64,000 nt of DNA, taken from contig CM072870.1 in assembly GCA_036937835.1 (NCBI GenBank), positions 18,814,001 to 18,878,000 on the forward strand. The letters are read 5' to 3'. This document shows positions 41,901 to 56,974 of this stretch, in pieces. The notes beneath the pieces are model-generated. The model did no database searches. It was not told where the DNA came from and saw only the letters and a list, made by a program, of their open reading frames with translations. The DNA is from Pampus argenteus. Taxonomy: Eukaryota; Chordata; Actinopteri; Scombriformes; Stromateidae. Within the stretch, counting starts at the first letter, position 1; each line of letters starts with the position of its first letter. The position numbers and the translations under genes were made by a program.

Positions 41901-44900
41901 AATATGTAAATCTTTTGTATGTATTATTCATTGCAGCATGACTTTATGATATGCCATTTTCGCTTACTTGCTGTGTGTGTATGTGTGTATTTGGTTACTT
42001 TTCAGTGGCGCTGAACTCTATTGGCAGCGTTGATTGACAGACCTAACTCTGTGTGTGTGTGTGTGTGTTTTCAGGTCAGCTGTCCACTTGTGATCCAGAG
42101 AGACTAGAAAATCCCTTGAGCCAAACTTCCAAAGACACTCATCTGCATAGAAAGGTAACTGACTCCTTTAACATACATGCACACAGCACAGTGTTTTAGT
42201 TACTCAAGTGGGACTTTGAGCTTTGGGTAACAGGGCAGTTCAAAGGGTCAACAGCAGCATTTGATCTTTAACCTGAGGACAAAAACAGATTGAAGTCAGG
42301 GGCTGAACCATTATTGTGTTATATTAGCACAGTCACCAGCAGCAGTGTGTTAGTACTCTGATTGAGTACTCTGATTTAGTACAATTCAATTATGTTCAGT
42401 CGAGTATAGATTGATTCAATTCAGTTTGCATAAGCGACTTTACAGGACTTATAAGCCATTCAAAAAATTTTTGTGGATGTGTGTGATTTTCCTCTATAAA
42501 TGCTGTACTGAATGGGTTGAATGGGTTAATCCTAATAATGACATATTCAGTATAAAGTGAGTAATTAAAAAGCTGGAGTCACACACTAGTTAATACTTTT
42601 ATATATATTATACTATTATATATATATATATATATAATTATACTATTAAATGATATAAACAATATTAGTGAATATAATTAACACCTGGTAACTGTACCAC
42701 TGTTCTCCTTCATGAATATAATGAATAAAACAAAACTACTTGTGTGTGTGCTTACAGCCACACACACCCTTCTTACTATCCCTTTCTCTCTCTCTCTGTC
42801 TCTCTCCCTCTCTCGCTCTCTCTCTCTCTCACACACACTCACACACACACACACTCACTGATGCTTGACTCACTGCTTCTCCACTAAAATATATTGAAGC
42901 CTCCAACTCTCTGATGAAGCTCCCTGCATATCTTTGTCCCCCTGGTGGCCAGCGTCAGTACAGCGTCACACTGCAGAATGTATCACCATTAACACATTAC
43001 TTAAATTTATCTCAGTTTTTACCCCAAATTAGTACAAAATATTCTAAGATAATGTTGATAATAAATACATTTCTTTAATGTAGGTTATTCTTGAAATAAC
43101 ATCATTATTCAAATAACATCATCTGACTTTTTTTGTTAAATGATAGTGAACACTTTTATTACTTTTGGTTTGAGAAATTATTGTTTGTACATAGTGTCTT
43201 TGGCTTTGTGTATCCAAGAGTCACCTGATTGTGCTTTAGATTAATATGCTAAGAGGTTAAGTGCCTTGCTCAAGGGCACATGAGTGGTTGTTAATCATTT
43301 TACCTTTTGAGATTTTCCCCGTTGATCAAGTATTTGGAAGCTGGCCATAAGCCCACTTTTTTGAAACCTTCAGTTATGTGGTTTTCAATTCTGCCACCCA
43401 GAATACTAACACTCCTATATCATTTTGCTCATAAGGTGGTGAAAACTATGTTAATTTATTTCAGCTGTCGTGGCATGCACACTGTACACTAAAAAAAACA
43501 TGGACACCAGAATTAAATGTTTGGCTATGTCCAAAACAGATCCCTCGTGCACTCGTTCACTGCTCGATAGTGAGCCGTAAATTAAGATGTCGGACACTTG
43601 GACACATTTTTCGTCATCACTGACAAGTATGGAGTTTTTGTTATATAAAATGTGGTGTATTGCATTGTAGGATTTTTAGCAGAAAGTAGTGTATGGATAC
43701 TACTTTTTTGGTTCTATTGTGGGAATCTTTGACGGCACTTCCTTGTGGATAGTACCGTCTTTTTGTAGTAAAATGATCTAGCTGATACCCAATATTAAAG
43801 GACTCGGATTAGGATCAGGGGCCAAAAAAACTTCGGGACACCCCTAGTGGTGATTGTTTAAGCAGCTATTTTCATTTAATGTCAAAACATGAAACTGGAC
43901 TTTGAGAAAAGACACCTCTTATTTAGGATCTCTGATTCAAAGGACTTTCTTAATTTATTTTTTCTATTCTGAAGTAAGCAATCCTGAGCTCTGAATAATA
44001 AGTGGAAACAGGATAAATGTCTGGAATGAAAACCAGCAGTGAGTCTAAGATAGAGAACCACTGTTCATGTGTGCCTCCTCTCCCTTGAAAATACAGGAAA
44101 TGATACTATGATACTACTGGCAAGCCTTTACCTATATTAATAAATCATCTTAACTAAATACGAGATTTTGCATCTTTGTTTTGCTAAAAACAGACTCTAA
44201 GATCAGATGATTTTTCCAGTGTTACACTTTTTCTTTCTCTCTTCCACTTTTGACGAACTGCTACTGCACAACAACTTCCAACCGTTCTACCTCCAATGTG
44301 ATCGAAGCTGACTTTGTTCTCCACCCGGCTTTGTTTTTCTTCACAGCCGTTGGGTGGTCCATGTCTCTCTCTCTCTATCTCTCTCTCTCTCTCTCTCCCT
44401 CTCTCTCTCCCTCTCCTTCTCCCTGTCCCTCTCTTTCACTCTATCTCTCTCTCACTCATTGTCAAGTTCACAGCGTCTGTTTCTCTTTGAGTGCTACGGG
44501 ACCCAGGCATGGTCCGAAACTCAATACTTGAGTATACACAATTAAGTTCACACCAGAGGTTATTGGATGGAAGTGTGGTCTCATTCCACTATATGTGTAA
44601 GTCAGTCAGAGGGGTGTGAGTGTGTATATGTGGCCGGTTAGTTAGTCAAGGTTAACTCGATTATGGGGAGTCAAAATGGTGTGTTTTTCACTGTTTGGCT
44701 GTTGCCATTAGATAATATCTTCATTGTAGTTTTTTAGCTAGTGTTGTGATTGGACAAAAATTGGACATTTTTTTTTACACAATATGGATAGATCTGAGAG
44801 CCTATCACACAGCAGAAATAAAGAAAGAAACAGCCAGTCAGTTGTCACATGTCTGTTTCCTACCACAAAGCATTGTTTGAGCTATCGTTATAGAAAGTGG

Positions 44901-46983
44901 ACGTCCTTTGGAAGAGAGGGAAAAAATGTTAGATGTCAGAGACTCTGTCCCCGGGTAAACAGTGAACCCAGGTTGTCAAAGAGGAACAAACTCTGCCGCA
45001 TCTGCCGACAAGGCTACACTGACTTGTATTGATTTGTTGAGGCAGATAAAGCATGTTTGAAAAGTTAATGTTTACATTATGTTATTCTATTCTAAAGTTT
45101 AGTAACTAATAAACTCTCTGGTTTCCTTAGGTCTGGTATCATTAGCAGGGTATTGGCAGCATTATCAAATTATATATTGTGATAACTATTCATATGAATT
45201 TATTATTGTGATCACTTTTTTCATTTCCATACATTTTCTTACAATCAGGGTTCATACAATGTTTTAGAAGTATGGAAAATGCTTATTTTTTGTTATGTTT
45301 TCAAGATTAGGAATATGCTCGAATTTGAATATACTCCTTGAAAATTTAGTCTGTTGCATCTACCCAATCAGTCATGTAAACCAAAAATATTTTAATATTT
45401 GATAGATTTAGTGTCTTTTGAGTCACTCGACACAAATCACGTATTTTCAATTTTGTCATGTTGCGGACCCCATCATATTTTGTCATGCAATGTAATTGGG
45501 TCATGTTACTAACGTTACCATGGAGATCGTAGTTCTCAATCCACTACCAACTCCGTGTCTGTCCACAATAGCAGCCGTCTGTCAGCAGCAGCTCCCAGGG
45601 AGCCAAGAGGACAGCGGGAATGGTCTGACTGACAGCAGAAATTTACTGAACCAAAATAGTTTTCATGTCGGCTCCACAGGAAGAAATTTCGTAGTAAGTG
45701 AGGGAATGTGCATTTAAAGTTGGTGAAACAGGCAGCTCACAGATAGACTGGGAGCTGATCAGTCAATGTAGATATGGTTAGTGAGTTCAAAACACATGCG
45801 GCACATACATATTCGTGTGTTTAAGCAGATGTCTGTGCAGATTACGCTTCACTAAACATGACAGAAATCTGACAGACCCTCTGCACAAAACAACACAGAG
45901 GATCACTGGTTACCATGGAGACGACTAAAACGTTCTGAGTATACATTTAAAACGTAACACGACTCTTTAATTTCTATCAAGCGACCCTTATTAAAAGTGT
46001 CAAGCGAGCTACCATAAATCAACCTTAACCCTATATGAGAAAGTAAAGGAACTGAATTAGTTGCCGTGAGCAACTAATGTCATTCATAGCTAGATAAATC
46101 CTCTGTTCTTATCCTTTATTCTGGAAACAAAGTCATTGATTGCTGTGGGTATAAATGAGTTGTGTAAACTTTATTTTTCACAAATACATTTATAATAACT
46201 TAGATGTGGTGATAAAGGCAAAGTGCATGTAAAATGCTTGAATATTTAACTCCGGGAAAATTATCATTATACATTTTTCAATCCTGTTAACAATTTATTA
46301 TGCTATTTAAGAAATAAGAAACACGTTTGTTTAAATGAACAGAAACATGGAAAGATTAATAAACTCTTGTCTATGGCATTAAAATAGAGTAACAGTATTC
46401 CTGGTTTTGCCCTGCTGAAATCACCCCAGTTGACCTTTCCAGCCTGTTGAGTGTTTCAGTGTTGGACCAGTTAGCCACAGCTCCCTCAGTGTACTGTTCT
46501 CACGCAATTGGGAGTCCCATGACAGGCCAGCTGGAACCTCCACCCCACCCCCCGAAACACGCACACACACACACACACATAGGCACAATCCTCCATGTAG
46601 CCACCACTGGCCAGCAGGGCTGTCAGTTACTTCGATGGGTGGGTTATGAATGTGTGTATGTGTTGGGGGTGTTGTCAGGGCTTCCTGTTTTGGCCTGTTT
46701 GCTTCAGTGCTTCCTGGCAGAGGGACTGTTGGTGTCATGTCACTGTGGGATTGGCAAGACGCATACAATTTACACTAGGGGTAAAGTGATATGGTATATG
46801 ATATGACATGATATGATGTTTTTTACAGCTGCTGTCTGCTGCTGTTAATATGTTTTCATATCATAGACATATTATATTCTCATTATAATCTTGCCAGGAT
46901 GAAAAGGCCTCCCTAACAGCCTTTTCGCTTGAGCAGCGGACTCAATAGTTCTCCTTAGAAACCAAGACTAATGAAATCTCTTC

Positions 46984-47054
<71 letters not shown>

Positions 47055-47434
47055 AGTAAGTCAAGTAAAGAGACAAAAGTAAATTATTAAGTTAATGCTG
47101 TCATTCAGGCCTCTTGCAGGAGGAGTGATTATGTCTTAGTGGAAGCATCAGTCACTTTCCATTAATCCGAAGCAACTAGTGGCGATTGATCAATTAGCCC
47201 TGCCTAAAGCTGTGGCTCAGGCTGATCAATAGCACTGATCACCATCCAAATGTTTTTCATTAAGACCTGCTGCTCTGCTTGAGTAGACTCCATTAGCATA
47301 GGCCAAATGGGCTGTGAGGAATGCAAATGCTGGAGCGAAAACACACACACACACATAGGCTCATATAGAATGCATAAATATTTGTGTGACCACTTTGGAA
47401 TCAGGTTTGCAGGTTTGTTATCTTTAAAAGCAGC

Positions 47435-47482
<48 letters not shown>

Positions 47483-48165
47483 GTAATGATTAAATACGTT
47501 GACTTATTGTATAAGCAATAATAAAGCAAAGCCACTAGAGCATGTCAGAGTGTTTCTTAGATACACTTTAAGCAAGACTCTCTTTACTGCTTTCTTATTA
47601 ATTGTAAAATGTTCGGGATGAGAACGGCCAAAATATAACTGCAAAATAAAAACATATATGACTCACAGTACCTCCAAATATAGTCTTAATTGTTCCATAG
47701 TGAGCATGTCTGGCATTATTTCCCTTTCAGCCCACTCATTGTCAGCCTTTTTGTCAGTTACCTGAAAAACAGCGGATGTCGCTGTGCCACAGCGATATTT
47801 CTGATCCACGACCCCATTGAACCCACGGGATCATCCATAGCTTAAAACAAAAAAAACATCGGCCGTCTACCACTGACAAACTCACCTTTCTCACCCTCTC
47901 CTAACCCTCAGCGGGGCAGAGAGCCATTGTTTCACTTAAACAATCCTCATTGAATTAAAAAACTGGCTACGCTTTGTTCAGTGAGGTTGATGCATACTGC
48001 TGTCACGGGTCCTATCGTTAATGTGCCATCACCGCACCTCACATCCTCAGCAGACACAGGCAGCGCTGAGCTTATTTCCTCCATCTGTAGGTGAATGTGT
48101 GTGTGAGAGAAGTGTGTTTGTAGATGGGTTAAATGAGTAAGAGAGGAGGTTGGAGGGTGATTCAT

Positions 48166-48228
<63 letters not shown>

Positions 48229-51200
48229 TAGTCGACATTAAATCGCTCAACAGAGAAGAGGGCTGTGGCATGAGGTGCTTTGGTCACTGGTGGAATCACC
48301 AGATAGACCTGATGACACATACACAGTAATTCATTTGAGTTTTTAGCCAATGATTTTAAGTGAAAATGTTATCATTATTTCTTGTTGAATATATGTATGA
48401 TTCAATCCGATTTTGTTGTGCAGGGTTGCCTCATGCTTTGAAACAGAGTACTAATGTAATGTAATGTCACAAGATCCAATCCCTCCATCAACAAGACTGT
48501 CTAGATATTCACTTAAATACTCTGATGAGTATTGTGTGCTCCGAAATCTCAGCCTGTGTCAAGCGAATCAAGCCACATGAACCTTTTATAGGACTCTTAT
48601 CAAAAGAAGTACAAGTGGAGGGAATATAACAGACTCCAGAAAATATACTCTGATACAGTGCAGTATATAAAGTGCTTGGATTACATTATATTTATATTCA
48701 TCCAATCCATAAAACTCAGAAAGGCTATTCGGGTTAGAACAAGGTTCAGGTTTAGAGTGTGTGTGTGTGTGTGTGTGTGTTAGCGGATAGGAAGGGAGTT
48801 GGTCACATAGATACTGAGGCAGACAGGAAGAGATCATCCTGGTCTTACCGTGGCTGGGGTTGAGGTCTCTGGCTCACCCGGGCCATACACAGAACATGAC
48901 CAATTTGCTCATACGCTTAAACACACACGCAAATGAGATGCATGCAGACACCAGCACACACAAAAATAAAAAACGTTAATATAATATTTTCTTCCCTTTT
49001 ACCTCTCACCTCTGACATTTTACAGACACAGTATTGGATGTTTTTAAATGTCTTGGACTTCTTAAATTCATATTAAGTCACTGTACGTTTATAAAAGCCT
49101 CAGATAAATGCCTTAAACGTAAAATGCATCCTCCCCGCCCGTCCAGCTACACACATACTCTGGTACACACGCACACATTTTATGACCATTACTAACATCT
49201 AAAGAGTTCGCCGAGTTTCTTGCAGCAATTGCATGGCAGCAGAATGATATTTCCGTGAGCTGTGGGTGGGTGGAGGTGGGTAGGATGGATGGATGCACGG
49301 ATGACACCCGTATCCACCTCCACTGGGGAGAGGAAGTCCCTATCAGAACACAACAGGAAAGAGACAGCGCAAAAACAAGCGCATGTCTTTTTGGACATTA
49401 AATCACTTCCTGTAGGACTCTGGGCTGCTTCCCCCACCATCCCCAGTATCCACCTCAGCCCAGTTTAACCACCCTTTCAGCAGACAGAAAAAATTGATCA
49501 AGCCTCTTTATCTTTGTACATAAGAGTGTGCATGTTCCTGTGGGTACGTCTTTAAGGTATTGCACTGATGAGTGAAATAACCCATCAATAACAGAGAAAA
49601 GAGGCCTGGGATTCCATCCATCTAGAGCAACTGTTTTTATCTTCTTACAACACAAAACACCTTTGCTTCAAAGGTAAAATCTGTTGCCCTATGGCCACAG
49701 CGTATGTAGGTAATACCATGCAGCCTGTCTATCTGATTTATCACTGTGACTTGCAGATGTGATGAGTATTGTAGGATGCAAGTGCTATATAAATCCCTGC
49801 ACCCTGACAGATCACAAGCTCTGAGTCTGGACCTGGTGCTTTGATCTTCATCCAAGAACAAAAACAAAGAGACAAAAAGGTTTATCTGAGGCTGTAGCAG
49901 GAAAAGACCTTTTTAATGGTGACAGGAAAAGACAATGACCACAGTTTTCATTCAAAACACAAACAACGCCTTGCTATGCCTGGTGTGTCATGTTTTCAGG
50001 TTGTGTGTGATACTGAATGGCTCATTGCTGATATCAAGAATCTTGAATAAATATAAATATATTGAAAATGCAGCTTTTGCACAATGCCGTCCTCGTCCAG
50101 GGCACAGCTGTTTAAAAAAAAAAAAGAAAAAATGACTTCCTTCCTGTAGGCAATTTCCTGTTTATGTCTGAATGCAGGTCAGCTGTAGGCGGGAGGGGGG
50201 TAGTGGTCCCTGCCTCATCCACCGTTATCCTTCCCTAAAGGTGACCCCAGTCCTGATGATGCAGGATGCTGCGGAGCTGAGTATCATTACTCTGAACAAA
50301 ACTCCTCTTTTTCCCCCCACTTTGCTTCTCTAGATTTTTAATGTTCTCACACCTCTCTGTCACTCAGATAAATAATCACAAACACTGTTCACTATTAGAG
50401 AAATACATCCACAAAATAAACTATTTTACTCTTTACACTTCTCCCTCCTCCAACATGCCAACATGGATAACTGCAAAACAGTCTGTTTTATCCATAAAAC
50501 ATAAAAAAGGGGTATCCACTAAGCAAACACACTCTTGTGACATTATTTGCGTTTTTGGCTCTCCGCAAGACTTAAGAGACCACCCTCTCCCCCCAGAAAT
50601 GTCTCAATTGCACACACGGATCTTCCTGAGGCGCGCTGTTTGTTTCATTTTCTGCTGATTTGCCTAAAACAGGCACCGGCCGCTGCTGTGAATGTTTAAT
50701 TTAAGAGCTCATGTTCCCCTCTGTACAATATGTGGTGGTTGGTAGCATGGATGGGCTTAAAGAGGGGGGTCCAATGGTGGGGGGAAATTGTGGGGTTGGG
50801 GGGGGGGGTGATGGAGACCCCCAGGTCTCCGGGCGCAGTTATTAAGATGGCTCCTCGGTTTGGAGATGAGAAAGCATGCTCGGCACTCTGGGCTCATTGA
50901 AGATGCTCCCCTGCCTACGTGGAACATCCATTATTTATGAGTTTTTACAAATTCCAACTGACATTTTTATCATTTGTGGATGTCTGTTTCTGATTCGGCT
51001 ACATTGGGTGTGGCTGTCCTCCCCCCATTAAGAAGAAAATATCAGTCATATAAAAATACTTGGTATTACAAAATATGAGGTGCAGGTTTCCGTTTATTTT
51101 TACATGTATGCTCAGTTTTTACTTTTTCGGTTTCAAAGTGGACAGGAAAACAGTGACATGTTAGACAAGAACACAAAGGAAAGGCTATTAATCACACTGG

Positions 51201-54200
51201 CTTTTGTAGTGTTATTTGTAATAACACTTAATTCAATGAGTCTTTGTAATGTGCAAGAGTCACTCTTAAAGCCAAGTTACACCCAACTCTGCAGCTTTAT
51301 GCAACTTTTTCAGTCCATTGTGGGTTAGCAGTGGTTAGCATCTATTTTGGCTCACATGGAAAAGTAGACCGGCCAGCTTTTCTGCAGTTTCCCCCCAAAG
51401 ACTGACTAGCTGTGCATTAGTTAGTTGTGATAATTTCCAAAAATGCAATATAAAGGCAGAATTCAGTGATGACTACTAGCTATGAGTCAATGTGCGTGTA
51501 CATGGTTGACCAGCCCAGGCCCACTCCAACCAATCTGTCCGTGACTGAGCCGGTATCGATCCGGCCGCTGCCCTGTGCTTGGTGTTTAGCCTCAGGTTTC
51601 CCACAGCCTCCCCTCACCTTGCATCACTCACCTCATATTAGACTCTGAGCTTGTTATGCAGTGGGAGGCTCTGGTTCCGCTCCCAAAAGAGATAACTTGT
51701 CAAATGCCAGTTAACATGTGCTCTTTCAGAGGACCTCCCAACCATTGTCAATCTTGCATCAGGTGCTGGAGGTCAGCATTGTGACTTCTATTGTATGTTT
51801 TTGGGAGTTATATTTATTGTTTCTATCGTGAGTAGAACAATGATTAGATAATGGACCATTCTGATCTGATCTCTCTGTCTCTCACATCCAAATTAGGCAC
51901 AAATCACTGTGTAACCTGGCCACTTGAGAAAAAGTATGGGGGGATAGTTACAGAATGGACTTTTATAGCACGTACTAACACAGTGTTCATGGATGAGAGA
52001 TACACTATCCTGATACTTCTCTGTGACTTTGGATGGCTTATATAGCTTAAAGTGATTTAAACGTTTGAAGGGATTTTTTTGGCATACGGAGTTATGTTAT
52101 GTTACTTAACATTGATGGTATTGATGTGCAGAGGCTGAGAAAAGTAATTGGAGTTTTTCAAGCCAGCTGGCGGCTTCCAGCAGCAGAAACGGAAACTTGT
52201 TTAAAGTTAAAACCAATCAGATACAAGGGAAGGTGTGTGATGAAGATTTGTGATGTTCTCATACCTAAGAGTATCCCTTAGGATGTAGTGGCACCCATTC
52301 ACATATCACACCTTTGTTGAAATGATTCAATATGTTATTTAAGACAATGGTGTCTGCTGCTCAACTTTGTTGGATTAATTGAGCAGATTATTTGACTTGT
52401 TGAAGTATTCTGCCTTTAAGTTTAGCCTTTGCAACTTTTGCTGCCACTGTGACAGTAACAGGATAATAGTGGATGTTGAAACACGGTACAAAAGTAGAGA
52501 AGAATCACAAATTCAGACAAAGATGTTCTGCTGGTTATGAGTCAAGATGTATTTTTTAATACATTTTTCTGTTTTGTTTTACATTTTAAGTGACAGTGTC
52601 ATAAGAAGGGAAAAAAAACACTTCACAAATGTAAAGTTAGATGCTGTGTCATCTATGCTGTAGTTTGGATGTGTGGAAAGGTTCAGATGGTAGCTTTAGA
52701 TGTAGTAGGAAGGCCATTCAGTGACTGAAGGGATGAACCTATCATCACAGGAAAGGGCGACAGTAGAGGCAAAGCACAGAGCATACAATGTGTTGGGTTA
52801 GTTATAGTCTTGTGGTGTCAGGGGTAGCTGCCTTAGAAACAAAGACAAGCTATTATAAGGATGTCCAACAGGGTCCAGCCCACACAAAGCCTTTATACCG
52901 TTTCCAACTGTTTCCCTGTTGGTTTCCCTACCAGCTGGCACTGACAGACCAAGAATCCTGAAAATCAAATGCTGTTGTGATGAGAGTTTATAGATGATAG
53001 GGAAACGTCTATAGGTAATATATTTTTTAAATGATTTAATGCACTGGAGCCAGGCCTTGTCATGCCCAAATATATCCACAGCAGCTTAACAAACCAGAAC
53101 AAAACAGTAAAGTGACTGTTACACTTTACACCTGGCCTCTCTAAACCAGACAGGCAGCCCCAAACAGGTGCCCAAAGAGCCACCCTGGGGCCCATACTCT
53201 TCTTTTTCATAACTATGTTTAAGCGTGGGATGTTAATTTATAGTAGCCTCTGTTACAGTGTTATCCCTGCATCTGGCAAAGGACCCAGCCTCTTAAGAAT
53301 CCTCAGTAGCTTACAGAAAGTGTTGCTGTCCCAAGAGAGGGACAGCAGACTAAATAATCACTTTCCCATCACGGTGACAATCTGCGAGCAGCTGTTTATA
53401 TCTGAAGGCCTGCCAGCATTTGTCTGTGGTGTTCTGAAACAGAGAAGGAGAGAAAGGAGGCATGGAGGGGAGGAAAGATGAAAGGAAAGTTGTTTTTTTT
53501 TCATTCCTCTTAAGGGTTTTGATATTGATCTCACCAACAGACATGCAGATGTATGTGCAGAGACATGTGCACTTATACTTACATCCATCTGTGGACACAC
53601 TCGCATGTACACAGACACACACTGATAGATAAGTTGTATTGAAGCTGAATTGTTTATTTTGTTATTGTTTAATATGCAAATATATGTTTTGCAATACTTA
53701 TGTAGCACTCTGCAGTAAAAAACAAACAAATCATAAATGTTTAGCACTGTAAACAAACACTAACATTAAAGACCATTCAGAAGTAAAGACATGAAAACTC
53801 TTACATTAATGGCTCGCCTGTTAAAGTGTTTGTTCAAATATTTGACATCACCTCCTCAGGCAGGTGGTTTAAATTGCACAGGGCCTTGATGGAAAACAGT
53901 CAGTCTGTAGTGAAAACAGTGCCGGGCCGATCATCAGCTGCCTTTGGTTTGCAGCAGCTATCCCCCCTCAGCTCAGTAGTGCATAGTAGATGTTTGAAGT
54001 GTGGCGATGGTCGTGTTCTGTGTTGATTACTCCACTCTCCTGCAGGTCACAGCTCAAGGCTGCTGGTGGTCCTGCGAGATTTAAAATGTTCTGGTTTTAT
54101 GTGATTGGATTTGAGTCTGCCACCCATCCACAGTTCATTCTGTTGAATATGTTTTAATATACATTTTATCCACTGACATCAGAAATGATTAAGGCCCTTT

Positions 54201-56938
54201 TTCCCCCTTTTTTCATTTTTTTTCCTTTGTTAAAGAGTAATGTTTTAATGTTAAGTTTGTAAAGAAAAAAAAAAAGTTGAAAAGTTTGTTTGAGACAAAA
54301 AAAAAAATCTGTTCAAACTGTCACAAGGGGGAACCTCTCATATAGAAACAGAAATCCACGTCCACAACATTAATCATTTATTTTATCCTTACATTTTGTC
54401 ATAAAACCAGAATTAAGACTTTGTTTGGGTCCATGGAAGTAAACACCAGAACAATGTCGTCATGAAGCAACATTTTAAATAGCATTTGTGTGTGTGTACT
54501 TTTGTAGAGAGACATAATGTAAGTTGCATTATAGACAACTGAAACCATTTGGACAACATTAATTACAGCAGTGACTGTGTGATGTGGGTGTGTGTCCTGA
54601 TTCCTACAGCTCGTTTTCTCTGCCAAAGCACCTGTCATAAACTCTTTTATTTTTAAGTACATGACATTTTAATAGTCTGCAGTCTTTTCCAGGAAAAAAA
54701 AAAAATCATTTGTCTCTCAGGAAGTAATGAATTTTATTTTTCCCACAGTAATAATAAGTTAAACAGGTTTTGCTGTTTCAGTATTGAAGAGTTCAGGTTC
54801 AACAATAAATTAAACACAAAATGTAGAAACAACCAGCCAGAGGCTGTTAAATGAACATATAAATGAATATCTAACTGTATATTGTAATCACATGTCAGGG
54901 CTCAAGCATTCACGCTGTCTGTAGTACATCAGTTAATTTGGCTACAAATGTTCCCTACCTCTTCTTAGCTTAATTTTTTTTAAAGTTTTTTTTTTTTTTA
55001 TTGTTGCCTCTGCTTCCAAAAACATCTTTGAGGTCAAATCAAAAATATAATTATTCTTTAAAACATTTTTTCATTGGAACAGACTCTCTTCACTCTCTTT
55101 AATTCTTCATCTGAACAGCAGTGTCGTGACATTCAGGGCTGTCATGTTATTGCAGACGCCACGGACCTCTTCCTTTGTCGTTGCCGTAGAGCACTCGTAT
55201 TGACACTGTCTAAGCAAAGGTCAAGACTCCACGTCAGTAAAGCGTTCACCTTCGCCACTTGGCTGAGGTCTGGCAAGATTGATTCTTTGTGTCTTGCCAT
55301 CTCTCTATGTGCCAGGTTCATTCTTCTTACAATGGAGCCGAGCAAACACTGGAGAAAAAGTGCATGTCTGACAGCGTGTGTGTGTGTGTGTTTGTGTGTG
55401 TGTTTTTAAAAGACATTGGTGCAACCGTTTTAACAGGCGACTCTGTTTGAATTAGATGTTCTAACCCCCCGCTTGCTAAATGGATTTCTGAAGTGGCTGT
55501 AGTTGGAGGCTTTCAATCGGATGCAACCTTGAGTCCTTTTTTATGGGAGCTCTGTAGGATTTAAGTGCCGGTATAACATGAGCACGACTGAATGCATGCT
55601 CCTCATTTTTTGAAATTGAAAAATCTCCAAAGGCTCTCCCCATTGTGCAGGCAATTAATGAAATGCTGGCAGCGAGGTTCAGGTGCTTAAAAGTTGTATT
55701 TTTTCTTTCTCCCTCGCTCTCTTTTTAATGACTAATAAAGGATAATCATCGTGGAAAAAAACATCATAATGCTGTAGGCTTCCTCTTTATGCACAATGAT
55801 GTATAATGCATGCTTTGAAATGAAACGGCAGCGGCCTTCGAACCATTCCATCTCCAAACCTTAGTGTATTTGTTTTGCATGCCACAGTGAGGCTTTTGCA
55901 TAACAATAGTGAGTGTTCCCATTAACAATGCTTGCCTATTAATTTGATCTTTACATTTTTAAAGTTTGTCCATCAGGCCTCCAAACAATGGCTCCCCCAG
56001 TTGCTGTTTGGTGTAAGTGATTAGAAAGTTGGCTAATTGCCTCTCTGAAGAGTTGTGCTGTTTCCTTTTAGCCTCCTTGCTCGTCATCTGTGAACCTCCG
56101 CCAGTTTGAACAGTGAATCAGATGAATAAACCTTTTTATTCATCCTTTGAATTCAATAAAACGCTTCCCCTGGTTTCTGGAGATTATTTCCAAATCATTT
56201 TAAGATTGCTATTAACATCAAGTGTGTATCTTGATATATGAAGAGAACATAAATAAAATGCCATTAAAAGTTTGCTCTCAGTTTGAAAAAAGTTGCCAAA
56301 GCTCTTTTAATAATATATTTTACAGTGCTAATGTTTTATATTCTAATTTTTTGTTTGTTTGTTTTGTTTTCTTTACTCTTTTTGGTGATTTGATTAAACT
56401 TTGGCATTACGACAAAATTTATTGAGCACAAACATTAGCAGTGTCAGAATTAGCTTTGTCTTTGCTGTTCAGATGAACTAGTGGCTCGTTGATGAGTATA
56501 ATGCATACATGCATACACGTGTGCAGATTCACTGTTGTCACCGTTGGTGTGATGGGTCATTCTCACTGGTTTCGCCACCATGTGGCACTTGGCGAGTGTT
56601 CATTTTGTTGAGTCTACTTGAGTTTCTCTCAGGCCTCTCGAGCCTCCAGGCCTGCCTGAAACCAGACTGAACACCAAATTGTCTTATTCCAACATTCACT
56701 TGCACCTGTATTTGTACTCCTGGATCATTTCCAAAAGCTTTAGTTGTTTCTCCTGCCCTCAGTCTCTTTCTCTTTGACTGTGCTTTGACCAGGCAGGGAA
56801 ACATACAAGCGCATCTCAGTAAACACGAGTGATGTGGTTCCAGAGTTTAAAAGCTTCACATAACACTGGCAGACACACAACTTGGGGCTGTTTGTGTGAC
56901 GGAAAGGAAAACTTGTTTAGAAACTGACAGCACTGCAT

Positions 56939-56974
<36 letters not shown>

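Larger units (their letters stand above)
25687..42074 (+). other. Receptor intron C-D (16.4 kb)
   Basis: A long GT-AG intron with no supported gene on either strand. It contains microsatellites at 29582, 31042, 32898 and 40670, a G-quadruplex motif at 33573-33605, a repeat-free block at about 34430-34680, and an exact NR5A recognition sequence at 30623-30631. A CAG-rich minus-strand ORF at 36490-36819 has no recognisable features. Confidence 0.55.

Noticed and set aside
42075..42085. Alternative acceptor five bases inside exon D (GTCAG)
   Set aside because: Using it would break the frame from exon C and give an early stop.
44250..44545. Ser/Leu-rich plus-strand ORFs
   Set aside because: Translation of an interrupted (CT)n tract.
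52798..53210. Two overlapping minus-strand ORFs (93 and 81 codons)
   Set aside because: No recognisable motif, and the two frames are open only by chance over partly the same bases. A repeat-derived origin is possible but I could not name one.
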